Source: Heyndrickxia camelliae (lineage in GTDB: Bacteria > Bacillota > Bacilli > Bacillales > Bacillaceae_C). Taken from it: 64,000 nucleotides of DNA. Below the pieces are notes generated by a model. The model had not been told where the DNA came from and made no database searches. It was given only the letters and a program-made list of their open reading frames with translations. A program made the position numbers and the translations under genes. This document shows positions 34,625 through 44,379 of the stretch, one piece after another (the stretch's first letter is position 1; every line of letters starts with the position of its first letter). Where the stretch lies: NCBI RefSeq assembly GCF_002844575.1, contig NZ_PIQO01000002.1:124001-188000 (forward strand), written 5' to 3'.

Positions 34625-34699
34625 AATCACTATTCTACAGAACTAATCGGGTATAGAGAACCAATATAATAAGTCAACATTAAATGAACAAACAATGTA

Positions 34700-34729
34700 A
34701 AAAGCATCTGCCCTCACAGGCAAATGCTT
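34700..34729 (-). terminator. treR terminator
   Basis: A stem of about 11 bp (AAGCATCTGCC with GGCAAATGCTT, one mismatch) is followed on the minus strand by a T-rich run. It lies directly past treR and ends the trehalose operon. Confidence 0.85.
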
Positions 34730-34735
34730 CCCCCC

Positions 34736-35452
34736 TTACTGTCCGCGCCGAGCAAAGTCGACAAACTTAAACTTATCGAGACGATGGCGTGATTCGGTAT
34801 ATTGAAAAAGACTTGCATCCTCTAAATAAACATAGTTTTTTACGACAACGACATGTTCATAATTTTTTAAATCTAAGTATCTTTGATCTTCCTCTGTCGG
34901 TTCATCTACGGATATTTCTTTTTTTGCAAAGCTGATGGCGAGTCCTAATTCCCCTTCAATATATTCGTATATCGATCCCTCGCATATCTCCTTCGTTAAA
35001 GCTGGCACATATTTTTTCAAAATAAAATCCTTATCCAAAATAATTCGCTCATTTTCCAATTCTCGTGCACGAATTATTTTCCAAACTCTGTCTTTCCCTG
35101 CGATATGAAGCTGTTTTTGAATATAATCATCCGGTTTCATTTCGTCCAACTCGTATACGATTGTTCGCCATGGCTTCCCAGTCTTTTGAGCAATTTCTTT
35201 AAAGCTTACAAGGCCGGAAACCGGAAAGTCAAAGCGGCCTACATCCAGAACGAACGAGCCTTTGCCTTTAATCTTTTGAATATAGCCATTTTGCGAAAGT
35301 AAATTTAATGCCTTTCGAATGGTTTCGCGCGAGGTTTCATATTTTTCTACCAGTTCATTTTCGGATAACAGTTTCTCATTTGGCTTCAGTTTTCCTGATT
35401 GAATTTGTTCTACAATTTCTTCGTAAATGGATAAAAACTTGTTTTCTCTCAT
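34736..35452 (-). CDS. treR: trehalose operon repressor TreR (GntR family)
   Basis: A 238-residue regulator. The N-terminal GntR winged helix (IYEEIVEQIQSGKLKPNEKLLSENELVEKYETSRETIRKALN) is followed by a UTRA effector domain (PWRTIVYELDEMKPDDYIQ and the C-terminal FQYTESRHRLDKFKF). TreR is induced by trehalose 6-phosphate. Its likely operators, two copies of CTTGTATATACAAG, lie upstream of treP. It is the last gene of treP-treA-treR. Confidence 0.95.
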   Translation of the reverse strand: MRENKFLSIYEEIVEQIQSGKLKPNEKLLSENELVEKYETSRETIRKALNLLSQNGYIQKIKGKGSFVLDVGRFDFPVSGLVSFKEIAQKTGKPWRTIVYELDEMKPDDYIQKQLHIAGKDRVWKIIRARELENERIILDKDFILKKYVPALTKEICEGSIYEYIEGELGLAISFAKKEISVDEPTEEDQRYLDLKNYEHVVVVKNYVYLEDASLFQYTESRHRLDKFKFVDFARRGQ

Positions 35453-35522
35453 GATGAGAATCCTTTCAAAAATATCGTTTACTCTATTTTACCGATATTT
35501 AGATGGCTCTACAATCACTCTA

Positions 35523-37187
35523 TTATTTCATGTAAAAAACAATGGATTCATATGGTCTTAAGCTATTCGTCTGAACATTATTTTTGGAATCCGGATAATT
35601 CGAAAGAAGAATCTCACTTGAATAATCAGATAGATCTTTCGGATTTACAAAAAGTGTTTCTTTATCATAAAAATTGTTTACTACCAACAGCTTTTCATTT
35701 TCTCCGTTTCGGATATAAGCAAAAATTTCAGGATGATCCTCTAAGATTAATTCATAATCGCCATCCGTAATAATATCGTATTGCTTACGCAGCTGGATGA
35801 GTTTTTGATAATGATAGAAGACGGAATCGACATCCTGTAAAGCATTCTCTACATTTAATGTCTTGTAATTTTGCGCAACATTGATCCACGGCGTTCCTGA
35901 GGTAAAGCCTGCGTTAATGCTGGAATCCCATTGAACAGGAGTGCGGGAATTATCACGGGATTTTTGTTTTAAAATCTCGATAACTTCCTTTTCATTTAAG
36001 CCTTGTTTTAACATTAACCTGTACATATTAAGAGATTCTACATCACGATACTCCTTAATCGACCCGAAGTTTGGATTTGTCATTCCGATTTCTTCCCCTT
36101 GATAAATATAAGGGGTTCCTTGCATCATATGAATGGTTGTTGCAAGCATTTTGGCCGATTCCTTTAGATATTCACGGTCATTTCCGTAGCGGCTCACCAC
36201 ACGAGGCTGATCATGATTACACCAAAATAATGCATTCCAACCACCGCCCTTATTCATCTGTACTTGCCATTCAGATAAAATCCTTTTTAAAGATAGAAAA
36301 TCAAAATCGGCTTTTGTCCACTTTTCACCGTTAGCGTAATCTACTTTTAAATGATGAAAGTTAAATGTCATACTTAATTCATGTTCGGCAGGATTCGAAT
36401 ACTTGATACAATTATCGATTGTAGTGGAGGACATTTCCCCTACGGTCATAGCATTATATTTTGAAAAAACCTCGCGATTCATTTCTTTTAAAAATTCGTG
36501 GACACGTGGGCCATCCGTGTAAAATTTACGTCCGTCCCCTGTCTCATCATCTAGAAAACGCAGATCTTTCGAAATTAAGTTAATGACATCTAAACGAAAA
36601 CCATCCACTCCTTTTCGAAACCAGAAGTGCATCATTTCGTAGACTTTTTTCCGAAGTTCCTCATTCTCCCAGTTCAGATCAGCTTGAGATACATCAAAAA
36701 GATGCAAATAATATTGGCCTGATTTTTTATCGAGCCTCCATGCAGAACCCCCAAACTTCGATTCCCAATTGGTTGGTTCACTTCCATCATGTTTAGCATC
36801 TTTCCATATATAAAAGTCACGATACAGGTTGTCCTTAGAAGAACTTGCCTGCTTAAACCATTCATGTTCTATGGACGTATGATTCACAACGATATCCATT
36901 ATGATTTTCATACCACGCTGGTGCGCCTCTTGTAAAAGCTGTTCCAAGTCCTCCATCGTTCCAAATTCCTCATAGATTTTATAATAATCACTGATATCAT
37001 AACCATTGTCTCGCTGCGGGGATTGATAAATCGGGGTTAGCCATATGACATCAATGCCAAGTTTTTTTATATAATCGAGTTTTTTTATGACTCCTTGAAT
37101 ATCCCCTATCCCATTTCCTGTTGTATCATAAAAACTTCGCGGATATATTTGATATACTGTTGCTTTCTTCCACCAAGGATGTTTCAT
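35523..37187 (-). CDS. treA: trehalose-6-phosphate hydrolase
   Basis: A 554-residue GH13 enzyme that splits trehalose 6-phosphate into glucose and glucose 6-phosphate in the cytoplasm. The GH13 motifs are present: DIVVNHTS, GFRLDVINLI with the nucleophile Asp, VGEMSS with the acid/base Glu, and the NHDQPR motif. The N-terminal WWKKATVYQIYPRSFYDT is typical of the TreA/MalL group. GGTGAT precedes the ATG. It follows treP, which delivers the phosphorylated substrate. Confidence 0.95.
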   Translation of the reverse strand: MKHPWWKKATVYQIYPRSFYDTTGNGIGDIQGVIKKLDYIKKLGIDVIWLTPIYQSPQRDNGYDISDYYKIYEEFGTMEDLEQLLQEAHQRGMKIIMDIVVNHTSIEHEWFKQASSSKDNLYRDFYIWKDAKHDGSEPTNWESKFGGSAWRLDKKSGQYYLHLFDVSQADLNWENEELRKKVYEMMHFWFRKGVDGFRLDVINLISKDLRFLDDETGDGRKFYTDGPRVHEFLKEMNREVFSKYNAMTVGEMSSTTIDNCIKYSNPAEHELSMTFNFHHLKVDYANGEKWTKADFDFLSLKRILSEWQVQMNKGGGWNALFWCNHDQPRVVSRYGNDREYLKESAKMLATTIHMMQGTPYIYQGEEIGMTNPNFGSIKEYRDVESLNMYRLMLKQGLNEKEVIEILKQKSRDNSRTPVQWDSSINAGFTSGTPWINVAQNYKTLNVENALQDVDSVFYHYQKLIQLRKQYDIITDGDYELILEDHPEIFAYIRNGENEKLLVVNNFYDKETLFVNPKDLSDYSSEILLSNYPDSKNNVQTNSLRPYESIVFYMK

Positions 37188-37256
37188 CTAATATCACCAC
37201 TTTTTTGTTATTCGTTTTTCACACTTAATCAGTTGCAAATATATAAAATGAAGACA

Positions 37257-37281
37257 CGATACCACCCCGCTGGTGGTATCG
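37257..37281 (-). terminator. hairpin between treP and treA
   Basis: A perfect 10-bp stem (37257-37266 with 37272-37281) with a 5-nt loop lies twelve bases after the treP stop and about 70 bases before treA. The T tract after it is short. It may lower treA-treR expression relative to treP or stabilise the treP message. Confidence 0.65.
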
Positions 37282-37292
37282 TCGTTTTTAAT

Positions 37293-38696
37293 TTATTTCT
37301 TTTTTCCTATCTTTCCAATGACCAATGTTAGTACGAATGGAACGACTATAGCAATTGCCATCCCGATGAAAAATGGTCCCCAGTTTTGTGCACGGATGGA
37401 TAAGAATGCTGGCAGCCCGCCAACCCCAACAGATGGTGCAAGAACATGGTTAATGGTAATGAACATTCCCGCGATTGCAGAGCCGATAATAGCTGAGATA
37501 AAGGCGAAACGGAATCGCAGATTCACCCCAAACATGGCGGGTTCGGTAATTCCTAGGTATGCAGATACTGCAGATGTTAAGGATAACCCTTTTACCTTTT
37601 CATCACGTGTTGCAAACATCATACCAAGCGCGGCTGAACCTTGAGCGATATTAGATAATGCCACCATTGGCCATAAGAATGTTGTCCCAGTGCTTCCAAT
37701 CAATTGTAAGTCGACTGCAAGGAATGTGTGATGCATCCCTGTAATTACAAGCGGTGCATATAGTAATCCGTAGATTAAACCGCCTAGCGCAGGTGCTGCA
37801 TGGAAAATTGCAACAACAGCGTCAGTAATTGCATTAGCTATAGCAAATGTAACAGGTCCGATAACGATAAAGGACAAAAATCCAGTAACTAATAATGCAA
37901 TTGGTGCAACTAGTAAAAGCTGAAATGCATCGGCAATATGCTTCTTTAAAAATATTTCGATTTTTGCCAGAACCCAGGATGCTACAAGTACTGGCAAAAC
38001 TTGCCCTTGGTAACCGATTTTTTGAATATGAAGTCCGAATAGGTTCCATTCTGGAATTTTGTCTGTAGATCCATAAGCCCAGGCATTTAAGAGATCCGGA
38101 TGCACAAGCATTAAGCCAAGTACAATACCAAGCAATGAATTTCCGCCAAATTTTTTTACAGCGGACCAGCCGATTAATGCAGGTAGGAAGGTAAAGGCCG
38201 TATTGGCAATTAAGTTGATAATGCTAGCAAAATCCGCCCATTGCGGATATACGTCCACAAGTGATTTTTTATCAAAGAAAATACCTTGTCCTGTTAAGAT
38301 ATTATTAATCCCCATTAATAAACCAGCGGTAACGATTGCCGGCAAAATAGGAATAAAAATATCTGCTAATGTTTTAATTGCACGCTGGAAAGGATTTAGG
38401 TTTTTAGCAGCGGCATCCTTAATTTCTTGTTTCGTTGCATGACCGATTCCTGTTAATTCAACCATCTCATTGTATACCTTATCTACTGTACCCTGGCCAA
38501 TAACCACTTGAAATTGACCATTAGCTGAGAATGAGCCTTTCACAAGGTCAATGTTTTCTAATGCTTCTTTATTCACCTTTGCCTCATCCGCTAACGCAAA
38601 ACGCAAACGTGTTACACAGTGTGTAGCAGCTGTGATATTTTCCTTGCCACCAACTGCTTGAACAATTTTCTCTGCTGCTTCTCTATTGGTTGACAT
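37293..38696 (-). CDS. treP: PTS trehalose transporter subunit IIBC
   Basis: A 467-residue phosphotransferase permease. The IIB domain (residues 1-90) has the phospho-cysteine motif TAATHCVTRLRFAL; the IIC domain follows with about ten membrane segments (ILPAIVTAGLLMGINNIL, then PLVITGMHHTFLAVDLQLIG and GITEPAMFGVNL). There is no fused IIA, so a separate glucose-type IIA must donate phosphate. It imports trehalose as trehalose 6-phosphate. First gene of the operon, with TreR operators and cre-like sites upstream. Confidence 0.95.
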   Translation of the reverse strand: MSTNREAAEKIVQAVGGKENITAATHCVTRLRFALADEAKVNKEALENIDLVKGSFSANGQFQVVIGQGTVDKVYNEMVELTGIGHATKQEIKDAAAKNLNPFQRAIKTLADIFIPILPAIVTAGLLMGINNILTGQGIFFDKKSLVDVYPQWADFASIINLIANTAFTFLPALIGWSAVKKFGGNSLLGIVLGLMLVHPDLLNAWAYGSTDKIPEWNLFGLHIQKIGYQGQVLPVLVASWVLAKIEIFLKKHIADAFQLLLVAPIALLVTGFLSFIVIGPVTFAIANAITDAVVAIFHAAPALGGLIYGLLYAPLVITGMHHTFLAVDLQLIGSTGTTFLWPMVALSNIAQGSAALGMMFATRDEKVKGLSLTSAVSAYLGITEPAMFGVNLRFRFAFISAIIGSAIAGMFITINHVLAPSVGVGGLPAFLSIRAQNWGPFFIGMAIAIVVPFVLTLVIGKIGKKK

Positions 38697-38713
38697 ATTC
38701 TCCCCATCCTTTT

Positions 38714-38727
38714 TGATACCGTTTACA
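38714..38727. promoter_or_regulatory. cre site near the treP start
   Basis: TGATACCGTTTACA matches the catabolite-responsive element TGWAANCGNTNWCA with one mismatch, 18 bases upstream of treP. CcpA-HPr(Ser-P) binding here would block transcription when glucose is present. Confidence 0.7.
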
Positions 38728-38759
38728 TGAACGAGTATTTTTTTGCCTCCACTGGTGTA

Positions 38760-38773
38760 TGGAGACGTTTACA
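38760..38773. promoter_or_regulatory. second cre-like site upstream of treP
   Basis: TGGAGACGTTTACA matches the cre consensus with two mismatches and lies 46 bases from the better site. It may be an auxiliary CcpA site. Confidence 0.45.
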
Positions 38774-38811
38774 TTATTAACTAAAAAAATATGAATCTAA
38801 TAATTCAAGAA

Positions 38812-38825
38812 CTTGTATATACAAG
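38812..38825. promoter_or_regulatory. TreR operator 1
   Basis: CTTGTATATACAAG is a perfect 14-bp palindrome containing TTGTATATACAA, the B. subtilis TreR operator core. Its centre is 37 bases from the second copy. Confidence 0.85.
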
Positions 38826-38848
38826 ATGAATGTATGTGTTTATCATAA

Positions 38849-38862
38849 CTTGTATATACAAG
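38849..38862. promoter_or_regulatory. TreR operator 2
   Basis: An identical copy of CTTGTATATACAAG, extended by one more pair (A...T) on the outside. The duplicate spacing suggests cooperative binding by TreR dimers over the treP promoter. Confidence 0.85.
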
Positions 38863-38888
38863 TGTGTCAATATATTTTGAGAATAAAA

Positions 38889-38918
38889 AATACCCTGCAA
38901 TTATGCATAGAGGGTATT
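38889..38918 (-). terminator. terminator of the HD-GYP gene
   Basis: An 8-bp stem (AATACCCT with AGGGTATT) overlaps the stop codon of the HD-GYP gene and is followed on the minus strand by a T-rich stretch. Confidence 0.65.
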
Positions 38919-39897
38919 AATAACTAAATATTTCACTTATTAACATAGATAAATTTTCGCTTAAATCTACTTCTTCTCCTGTACTTTTCAAGCGCACAAA
39001 CGGACGGTGAAGATTATTTTTAATTCTGGTGACAATTGCTTCTTGCCCATTGTTTAATCGAACCTTGGCTCCTGGTATATAGGATGGAATACTTTCAATA
39101 AATGCTTGTACTATTTTGGGGTCAAAGTCTATTCCATTTTTGGACATGATCATTTCTAACGCTAAATGCGGTAATGCTTTTCTACTTGAAACAAGATGTT
39201 CATAAAGGTTAGAGACCGCACAAATTTGCGGATATTCAAGAATCTCGGAGCTCGAAAGTTTACGCGGATACCCGGAACCATCATATCGTTCATGATGCTG
39301 AAATGCAACATGAGCGGAAAGCAAGCTGATTTCACGATTATTTCGAATGATCTCAAAACCCTTTTTTGGGTGAAGCGTTTCATCTTTCCCTGCAACCTTT
39401 CCAATATCATGCAATAAGCTTCCCATTGCAAGATCTCGCTGCTGCGAATTGCTGTAACCTAGGGTTTTAGAAGTCTGAAGAGCAAGTAATGTTACATTTA
39501 CAGAATGAGCGTAAGGCTTTAATTCTTCAGATACGGATGATGACGGTATTAAAAATATCGTCTTTCTTCTTATAACTTCTAAAATAATTTTGTTAATGGT
39601 TACTTGCAAATCAAATACATTTAATGGTTTCCCCTGTCTAGCTAAATCATATGCCTTTTGAACCACCTCGATTGCGTCCATCCAAGTTGGCATATCAAGC
39701 AATTCATCCATTGTTATTCCGTGGGATTCGGCATCTTCCACTATGAGGGTAGAAATATTCATTTGCTTAATTCTCTCCAAATATTTTGGATGAATGGTTC
39801 GTCCAGCGGCAAGTAATATTCGCTTTTGCCGATCATAAATTGGTCTGGCAAGCTGCATCGTTGTATGATCATAATCTTCTATTTGGATAAAACGCAT
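38917..39897 (-). CDS. HD-GYP domain phosphodiesterase
   Basis: A protein of about 326 residues. An N-terminal region (MRFIQIEDYDHTTMQLARPIYD, then LAAGRTIHPKYLERIKQM) is common in this group. The HD-GYP core follows with the metal ligands in LLHDIGKVAGKDETLHPKKGFEII and QHHERYDGSGYP. A C-terminal PilZ-like strand region (AKVRLNNGQEAIVTRIKNN) is also seen. HD-GYP enzymes degrade c-di-GMP to pGpG or GMP. The start at 39897 follows the usual N-terminus of the family; ten more in-frame codons reach 39927. It stands alone between tre and degU. Confidence 0.88.
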   Translation of the reverse strand: MRFIQIEDYDHTTMQLARPIYDRQKRILLAAGRTIHPKYLERIKQMNISTLIVEDAESHGITMDELLDMPTWMDAIEVVQKAYDLARQGKPLNVFDLQVTINKIILEVIRRKTIFLIPSSSVSEELKPYAHSVNVTLLALQTSKTLGYSNSQQRDLAMGSLLHDIGKVAGKDETLHPKKGFEIIRNNREISLLSAHVAFQHHERYDGSGYPRKLSSSEILEYPQICAVSNLYEHLVSSRKALPHLALEMIMSKNGIDFDPKIVQAFIESIPSYIPGAKVRLNNGQEAIVTRIKNNLHRPFVRLKSTGEEVDLSENLSMLISEIFSY

Positions 39898-40033
39898 TTC
39901 TTCATAACCTTCTTTACTACTTGGCATATATCTTTTCCGTATATATGGGAAGAAATTTACCCCACTTTTATATTATCGGCTTATATAAGGTTTATTTTAA
40001 GGTATTCGCCAATCACAAAAATTACCAAAAAAA

Positions 40034-40059
40034 AAGCCCTCTCCCAATGGAGAAGGTCC
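40034..40059 (-). terminator. degU terminator
   Basis: An imperfect GC-rich stem (CCTTCTCC with GGGAGAGG) on the minus strand ends in a run of nine T residues, right after degU. Confidence 0.85.
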
Positions 40060-40060
40060 C

Positions 40061-40741
40061 TTAACGTACTTCCACCCAACCGTTTTTAATCGCTGTTACT
40101 ACAGCTTGCGTACGGTCGTTAGCACTCATTTTTTGTAAAATATTTGATACATGGTTTTTAACTGTTTTCTCACTTATGTACAAAGCCTCTCCGATGACAC
40201 GGTTGCTTTTTCCATCCGCTAAGAGTTGTAATACTTCACACTCGCGTGGTGTTAACAAATGCAGCGGTCTTACTACTTCCGGCTGTTGATAGCCTTTACC
40301 AGTATTTTGTCTGTTTGCGAGTCGGCGATACTCTGTTACAAGATTATGTGTAATTTTAGGATGTAGATAAGATCCTCCATCGGCAACTACTTTTACCGCT
40401 TCAATCAATGCATCGGAATCCATCTCTTTTAAAAGATATCCTGTAGCACCTGTCTTCAATGCATGTGTGACATAGTTTTCATCATCGTGGATAGATAAAA
40501 TAATAACTTTCGTGTCTGGATATGTTTCAACTAATAGTCTAGTAGCTTCAATTCCATTTTTGTTTGGCATATTTATATCCATAAGAACGACATCTGGTTT
40601 ATGCTGTTCAATAATTTTTAAAGCTGCATCCCCATCGTCACCTTCCGCAACGATTTCAAATGACTTTTCAAATTCTAATATACGCTTAACACCTTCACGA
40701 AATAATTGATGATCATCTATTATGGCAATTTTCGTTGTCAT
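40061..40741 (-). CDS. degU: two-component response regulator DegU
   Basis: A 226-residue NarL-type regulator. The receiver domain ([19 protein letters not shown], phosphorylated Asp in [13 protein letters not shown]) precedes a LuxR-type HTH ([36 protein letters not shown]). DegU controls exoprotease, motility, competence and biofilm genes; the unphosphorylated form supports comK. Start with AGGAGG. It follows degS by 25 bases. Confidence 0.96.
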   Translation of the reverse strand: MTTKIAIIDDHQLFREGVKRILEFEKSFEIVAEGDDGDAALKIIEQHKPDVVLMDINMPNKNGIEATRLLVETYPDTKVIILSIHDDENYVTHALKTGATGYLLKEMDSDALIEAVKVVADGGSYLHPKITHNLVTEYRRLANRQNTGKGYQQPEVVRPLHLLTPRECEVLQLLADGKSNRVIGEALYISEKTVKNHVSNILQKMSANDRTQAVVTAIKNGWVEVR

Positions 40742-40766
40742 TTGCCTTTGCCTCCTTGTCCATTCC

Positions 40767-41912
40767 TCAATTTTCTATCGGTACTTGTATCGTTACAATT
40801 GTGCCTAATCCTTGTTTAGAATCAATGGTAATATTTCCATTCAATAGCTCAATTCTTTCTTTCATGCCGACTATTCCGAATGAGCCTTCTTTTTTTGCTC
40901 TTACATCGAATCCTTTGCCATTGTCTTTTATAATAACAACGATACGGTCTTTACCCATCTCTAGCTTTACCTGAATAACAGAAGCTTCGGCATGTTTCAA
41001 GGCGTTTTGGACAGATTCTTGTACAAGTCTGAACAGCGCAACTTCATAATTGGATTGTAGCCTTACTTCCTCTCCAAAGTTAAAAAATTGAATATGAGGG
41101 GTTCCATTATTATATTCTTCGGTTCTCGCTAAATATTTTCTGAGGGTAGGCACTAAACCTAAATCATCCAGCGCCATCGGTCGTAAATCGTATATGATAC
41201 GGCGAACTTCATATAAGGAAGACCTGACCATCCGTTTTAAATCGGATACTTCACTGATTGCTTCCTGTGCGCCTCTTTCCCGGTAAATTTTTTCAATCAA
41301 ATCGGATCGGATTAACATATTTGCAAGCATTTGTGCAGGACCATCATGAATTTCTCTCGACAGACGCTTCCGTTCTTCCTCCTGAGCCTCTATCACTTTT
41401 AAGCCAAAATCCTGTCTTTCCTTTGCATCTTCAAGCGCACTTCCAATTTGTTTCAGGTCTCTAGTTAAATAATTTAGAACTACACTCGTTTGTGAGACTA
41501 AATGATCTGCCCGTTCGATTGTTTCCCGAACATTAATGAGACGCCGCTCTAGTTCATCTCGCCTTTTACGGAGATTTTTCTCTAACTCTCGATTCATCGA
41601 AAGCTTCATTTGGAGATTATGGGCTACCTCATATGCATTCCGAACTTGTTCCTCTGTATAATCGCGGAAATTGAGACTAACCTCAGAAAGTCGGCGTCTT
41701 GAAGAGCGTGTCTTTATTTCTAATTCATCGCCTTCTGTAATGACCTTTCCAACCATTTCTTTAATCTCTTTTAATTCACTTGTAAGAGCTTCATAGTCTT
41801 GACGACACTGCTCGCCTATTTGAAAAATCTCAGACTTGCTGCTGTCAACGGTTAAAATCATTTTCTCCAGTATATCGTCGAGAGCCTTCGTATCAATTTT
41901 TTTTAAAGACAT
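40767..41912 (-). CDS. degS: cytoplasmic sensor histidine kinase DegS
   Basis: A 381-residue kinase without membrane segments. The N-terminal half is a long coiled coil ([17 protein letters not shown]). The HisKA_3 phosphoacceptor is [17 protein letters not shown], followed by the HATPase_c domain ([48 protein letters not shown]). It phosphorylates DegU. GGAGG precedes the ATG; the gene is divergent from yvyE. Confidence 0.96.
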   Translation of the reverse strand: MSLKKIDTKALDDILEKMILTVDSSKSEIFQIGEQCRQDYEALTSELKEIKEMVGKVITEGDELEIKTRSSRRRLSEVSLNFRDYTEEQVRNAYEVAHNLQMKLSMNRELEKNLRKRRDELERRLINVRETIERADHLVSQTSVVLNYLTRDLKQIGSALEDAKERQDFGLKVIEAQEEERKRLSREIHDGPAQMLANMLIRSDLIEKIYRERGAQEAISEVSDLKRMVRSSLYEVRRIIYDLRPMALDDLGLVPTLRKYLARTEEYNNGTPHIQFFNFGEEVRLQSNYEVALFRLVQESVQNALKHAEASVIQVKLEMGKDRIVVIIKDNGKGFDVRAKKEGSFGIVGMKERIELLNGNITIDSKQGLGTIVTIQVPIEN

Positions 41913-42319
41913 CTAACATTCCTCCAGGGTCATCTCCCTTTGGGATAAAATTATTTTAACTCGATTTGAATCAATATACTATTTGGAATCATAAGGAAAA
42001 TAAAATTAGGAAAAAGCACCTAACACATTTTTATATCTTATGACCTATCACTAGATTCTTATTATAATATTCGAGATTTTTAGTATTTTTCCCTGCTAGT
42101 TTGTTAAGAAGGATTTGTTTCATTAAAAAAAACTTTATCAAGCTAACGTGCCATATTTTCTAAAACAATTATAGCACCCATTGCTTCTTCTTATTATACC
42201 AAAACTATGTTTCTCAAATATATTTGTTTTATTACATTTTGTTTAGTATTATTGCGATATTTTGGAGAATCCAAGCTTTTTTTGCTACCATAGAGATAGT
42301 AAAATTCGGAGGTACCTTT
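41913..42319. other. divergent intergenic region degS / yvyE
   Basis: About 400 bases without a convincing gene. The yvyE frame extends upstream to 42224 but without a ribosome binding site. The region presumably holds the degS promoter (minus strand) and the yvyE promoter; no single element is clear enough to call. Confidence 0.5.
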
Positions 42320-42961
42320 ATGTTAAAACAGTATTTTACAATAAAAAATTTCGGTAGCCATGAAATCATCATTCAAAAATCAAGATTTATTGCCCATGTT
42401 AACCGAGTTACAACCGAGAAAGAGGCTCAAGATTTTATCCAAGAAATCAAGAAAAAGCATTGGGACGCAACCCATAATTGCTCTGCCTACATGATTGGTC
42501 AGCATAATGAAATCCAAAAAGCCAATGACGATGGCGAACCAAGCGGAACAGCAGGTGTTCCAATGCTCGAGGTACTTAAAAAACGCGATTTAAAAGACAC
42601 CGTAGTCGTAGTAACTCGATATTTTGGCGGAATCAAACTCGGTGCAGGCGGCCTTATTCGTGCTTATGGAAAAGCCACTTCAGAGGGAATTAATAAGGTT
42701 GGAGTTGTTGAACGTATACTAATGAAGGTCATTCACACAAAAATAGACTACACATGGCTTGGCAAGGTGGAAAACGAGCTTCGTTCCTCCGTATACAAAA
42801 TTAAGAATATACATTATGTAGATAATGTAGAAATAGAAACATTTGTCAAAGAAGATCAAGTGGAGAAATTTAAGGAATGGATGGTTGAAATAACAAATGG
42901 ACAGGCGGATATTTTCGAGGGAGAAATATTGTATTTGGAAAGAGATGTAGAAGCAAATTGA
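42320..42961 (+). CDS. yvyE: YigZ/IMPACT family protein YvyE
   Basis: A 213-residue protein. It begins MLKQYFTIKNFGSHEI and contains the family block SRFIAHVNRVTTEKEAQDFI, DDGEPSGTAGVPMLEVL and TRYFGGIKLGAGGLIRAYG. The C-terminal DUF1949-like domain follows. YigZ homologues bind nucleic acid or regulate translation; the exact role is not known. CGGAGGT lies six bases before the chosen ATG, which removes 32 residues of a longer frame. Divergence from degS matches B. subtilis. Confidence 0.92.
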   Translation: MLKQYFTIKNFGSHEIIIQKSRFIAHVNRVTTEKEAQDFIQEIKKKHWDATHNCSAYMIGQHNEIQKANDDGEPSGTAGVPMLEVLKKRDLKDTVVVVTRYFGGIKLGAGGLIRAYGKATSEGINKVGVVERILMKVIHTKIDYTWLGKVENELRSSVYKIKNIHYVDNVEIETFVKEDQVEKFKEWMVEITNGQADIFEGEILYLERDVEAN

Positions 42962-43103
42962 AAGTACTACTCATCGAGCATATAGATGGGATGAGTGAAT
43001 GTGGGCCTTTCAACTTTCACCTTATTTATTTTAGGGAAAAATCCCTTTACTCATAGCTAGACCGAAACTGCACTGAAGAATGAATAATCTTATTAAATAT
43101 AAG

Positions 43104-43131
43104 AAAAACGGATCTGTTAAGAATCCGTTTT
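43104..43131 (-). terminator. tagO terminator embedded in the gene end
   Basis: A 10-bp stem (43104-43113 with 43122-43131) overlaps the last codons of tagO; the TAA stop lies in the loop. A- and T-rich arms make it effective in both directions. Confidence 0.8.
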
Positions 43132-44181
43132 TTTTGTGTTTGATTTCATCATATTCAATAAAGGTTTATAATTTTTACCAACAAGCTCTATACTTTCCAC
43201 GAAGATTTCCATAGCAACTAATAAAACAGCCACTAATATAATAGATCCCCACATTGTTGACATGGAAAAAATAATTGCTGCTAAGCCAAACATTGCCGCT
43301 ATAGCATAAATGATTAATACTGTTTGCCGATGTGAAAAGCCAAGACGCAACAAACAATGATGTAAATGGGATTTATCCGGACCAAATAAATATTGTTTGT
43401 TAGCAAAGCGACGAACCATCGCAAAGAAAGTATCTGACAAAGGTACCCCCAGAATAATAACTGGTATCACCAAAGAGATAAAAGTAATATTTTTGAATCC
43501 AAGTAGGGATAATACAGATATCATATATCCAAGAAAAAGTGCTCCTGTATCCCCCATGAAAATTTTAGCCGGATGAAAATTATAAATTAAAAATCCTAAT
43601 GTACTCGCTAATAATATAGCCCCTAATGTCGCTGCAAAAAAGTTTCCCATTAGTACGGCCATTCCTGAAATCGTAATTAATGCAATACTGGAAACTCCAG
43701 CTGCCAAGCCATCTAATCCATCTATCAAATTGATCGCATTGGTAACTCCAACAATCCAAATAATAGTAAATGGAATAGTGAAGAAACCAAATTCTAATTG
43801 ACCGCCAAACGGTAAATTAATAAAATCAATCTCAATTCCACCTAGAAAGACGACAATCGCTGCTACTAATTGTCCTGCTAATTTCAATTTAGGGCTTAAT
43901 TCGTATTTATCATCTAAAATACCAGTGATAATAATGATTAAGCCGCCTAAGAGAATGGATAACACAGATACTTTATTATCAGTTGGCCATAGAATTAAAA
44001 ATCCTATAATAAAACTTATGAATATGGCCAGCCCGCCCATAAGCGGCATTGCCTTCTGATGAACTTTTCGTTTATTTGGAAGATCCGTAATACCGTATTT
44101 AAGGGCAAGTCTTTTTACGAAAGGAGTAATAATTAAAGAACTAATAAAGCATATAAACATCGTTATATATATTAATACCAT
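43117..44181 (-). CDS. tagO: undecaprenyl-phosphate GlcNAc-1-phosphate transferase TagO
   Basis: A 354-residue polytopic membrane protein with about ten hydrophobic segments. It carries the MraY/WecA family motifs: DLPNKRKVHQKAMPLMGGLAIF, the catalytic DDKYELSP, NAINLIDGLDGLAAGVS, FMGDTGALFLGY and the cytoplasmic HLHHCLLRLGFSHRQ. It starts wall teichoic acid synthesis by moving GlcNAc-1-phosphate from UDP-GlcNAc to undecaprenyl phosphate. AAGGAGG precedes the ATG. tagA, the next enzyme, is just upstream. Confidence 0.95.
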   Translation of the reverse strand: MVLIYITMFICFISSLIITPFVKRLALKYGITDLPNKRKVHQKAMPLMGGLAIFISFIIGFLILWPTDNKVSVLSILLGGLIIIITGILDDKYELSPKLKLAGQLVAAIVVFLGGIEIDFINLPFGGQLEFGFFTIPFTIIWIVGVTNAINLIDGLDGLAAGVSSIALITISGMAVLMGNFFAATLGAILLASTLGFLIYNFHPAKIFMGDTGALFLGYMISVLSLLGFKNITFISLVIPVIILGVPLSDTFFAMVRRFANKQYLFGPDKSHLHHCLLRLGFSHRQTVLIIYAIAAMFGLAAIIFSMSTMWGSIILVAVLLVAMEIFVESIELVGKNYKPLLNMMKSNTKKTDS

Positions 44182-44379
44182 TTACATCCTCCTTATACTT
44201 TCAAGACCCCTTATAATTAAATGGATAATCGTCTTATAACCGTATATAATAAATGTTGTGCTCTTATAGTCGAAATTTGTAATCAAATGCATTATATCAC
44301 ATGATCTTGATTAATTATAGAATATTTTTTTTAGAAGAAATACTTTCTTTTACCATATGCATGATGATTTATTTCATTA

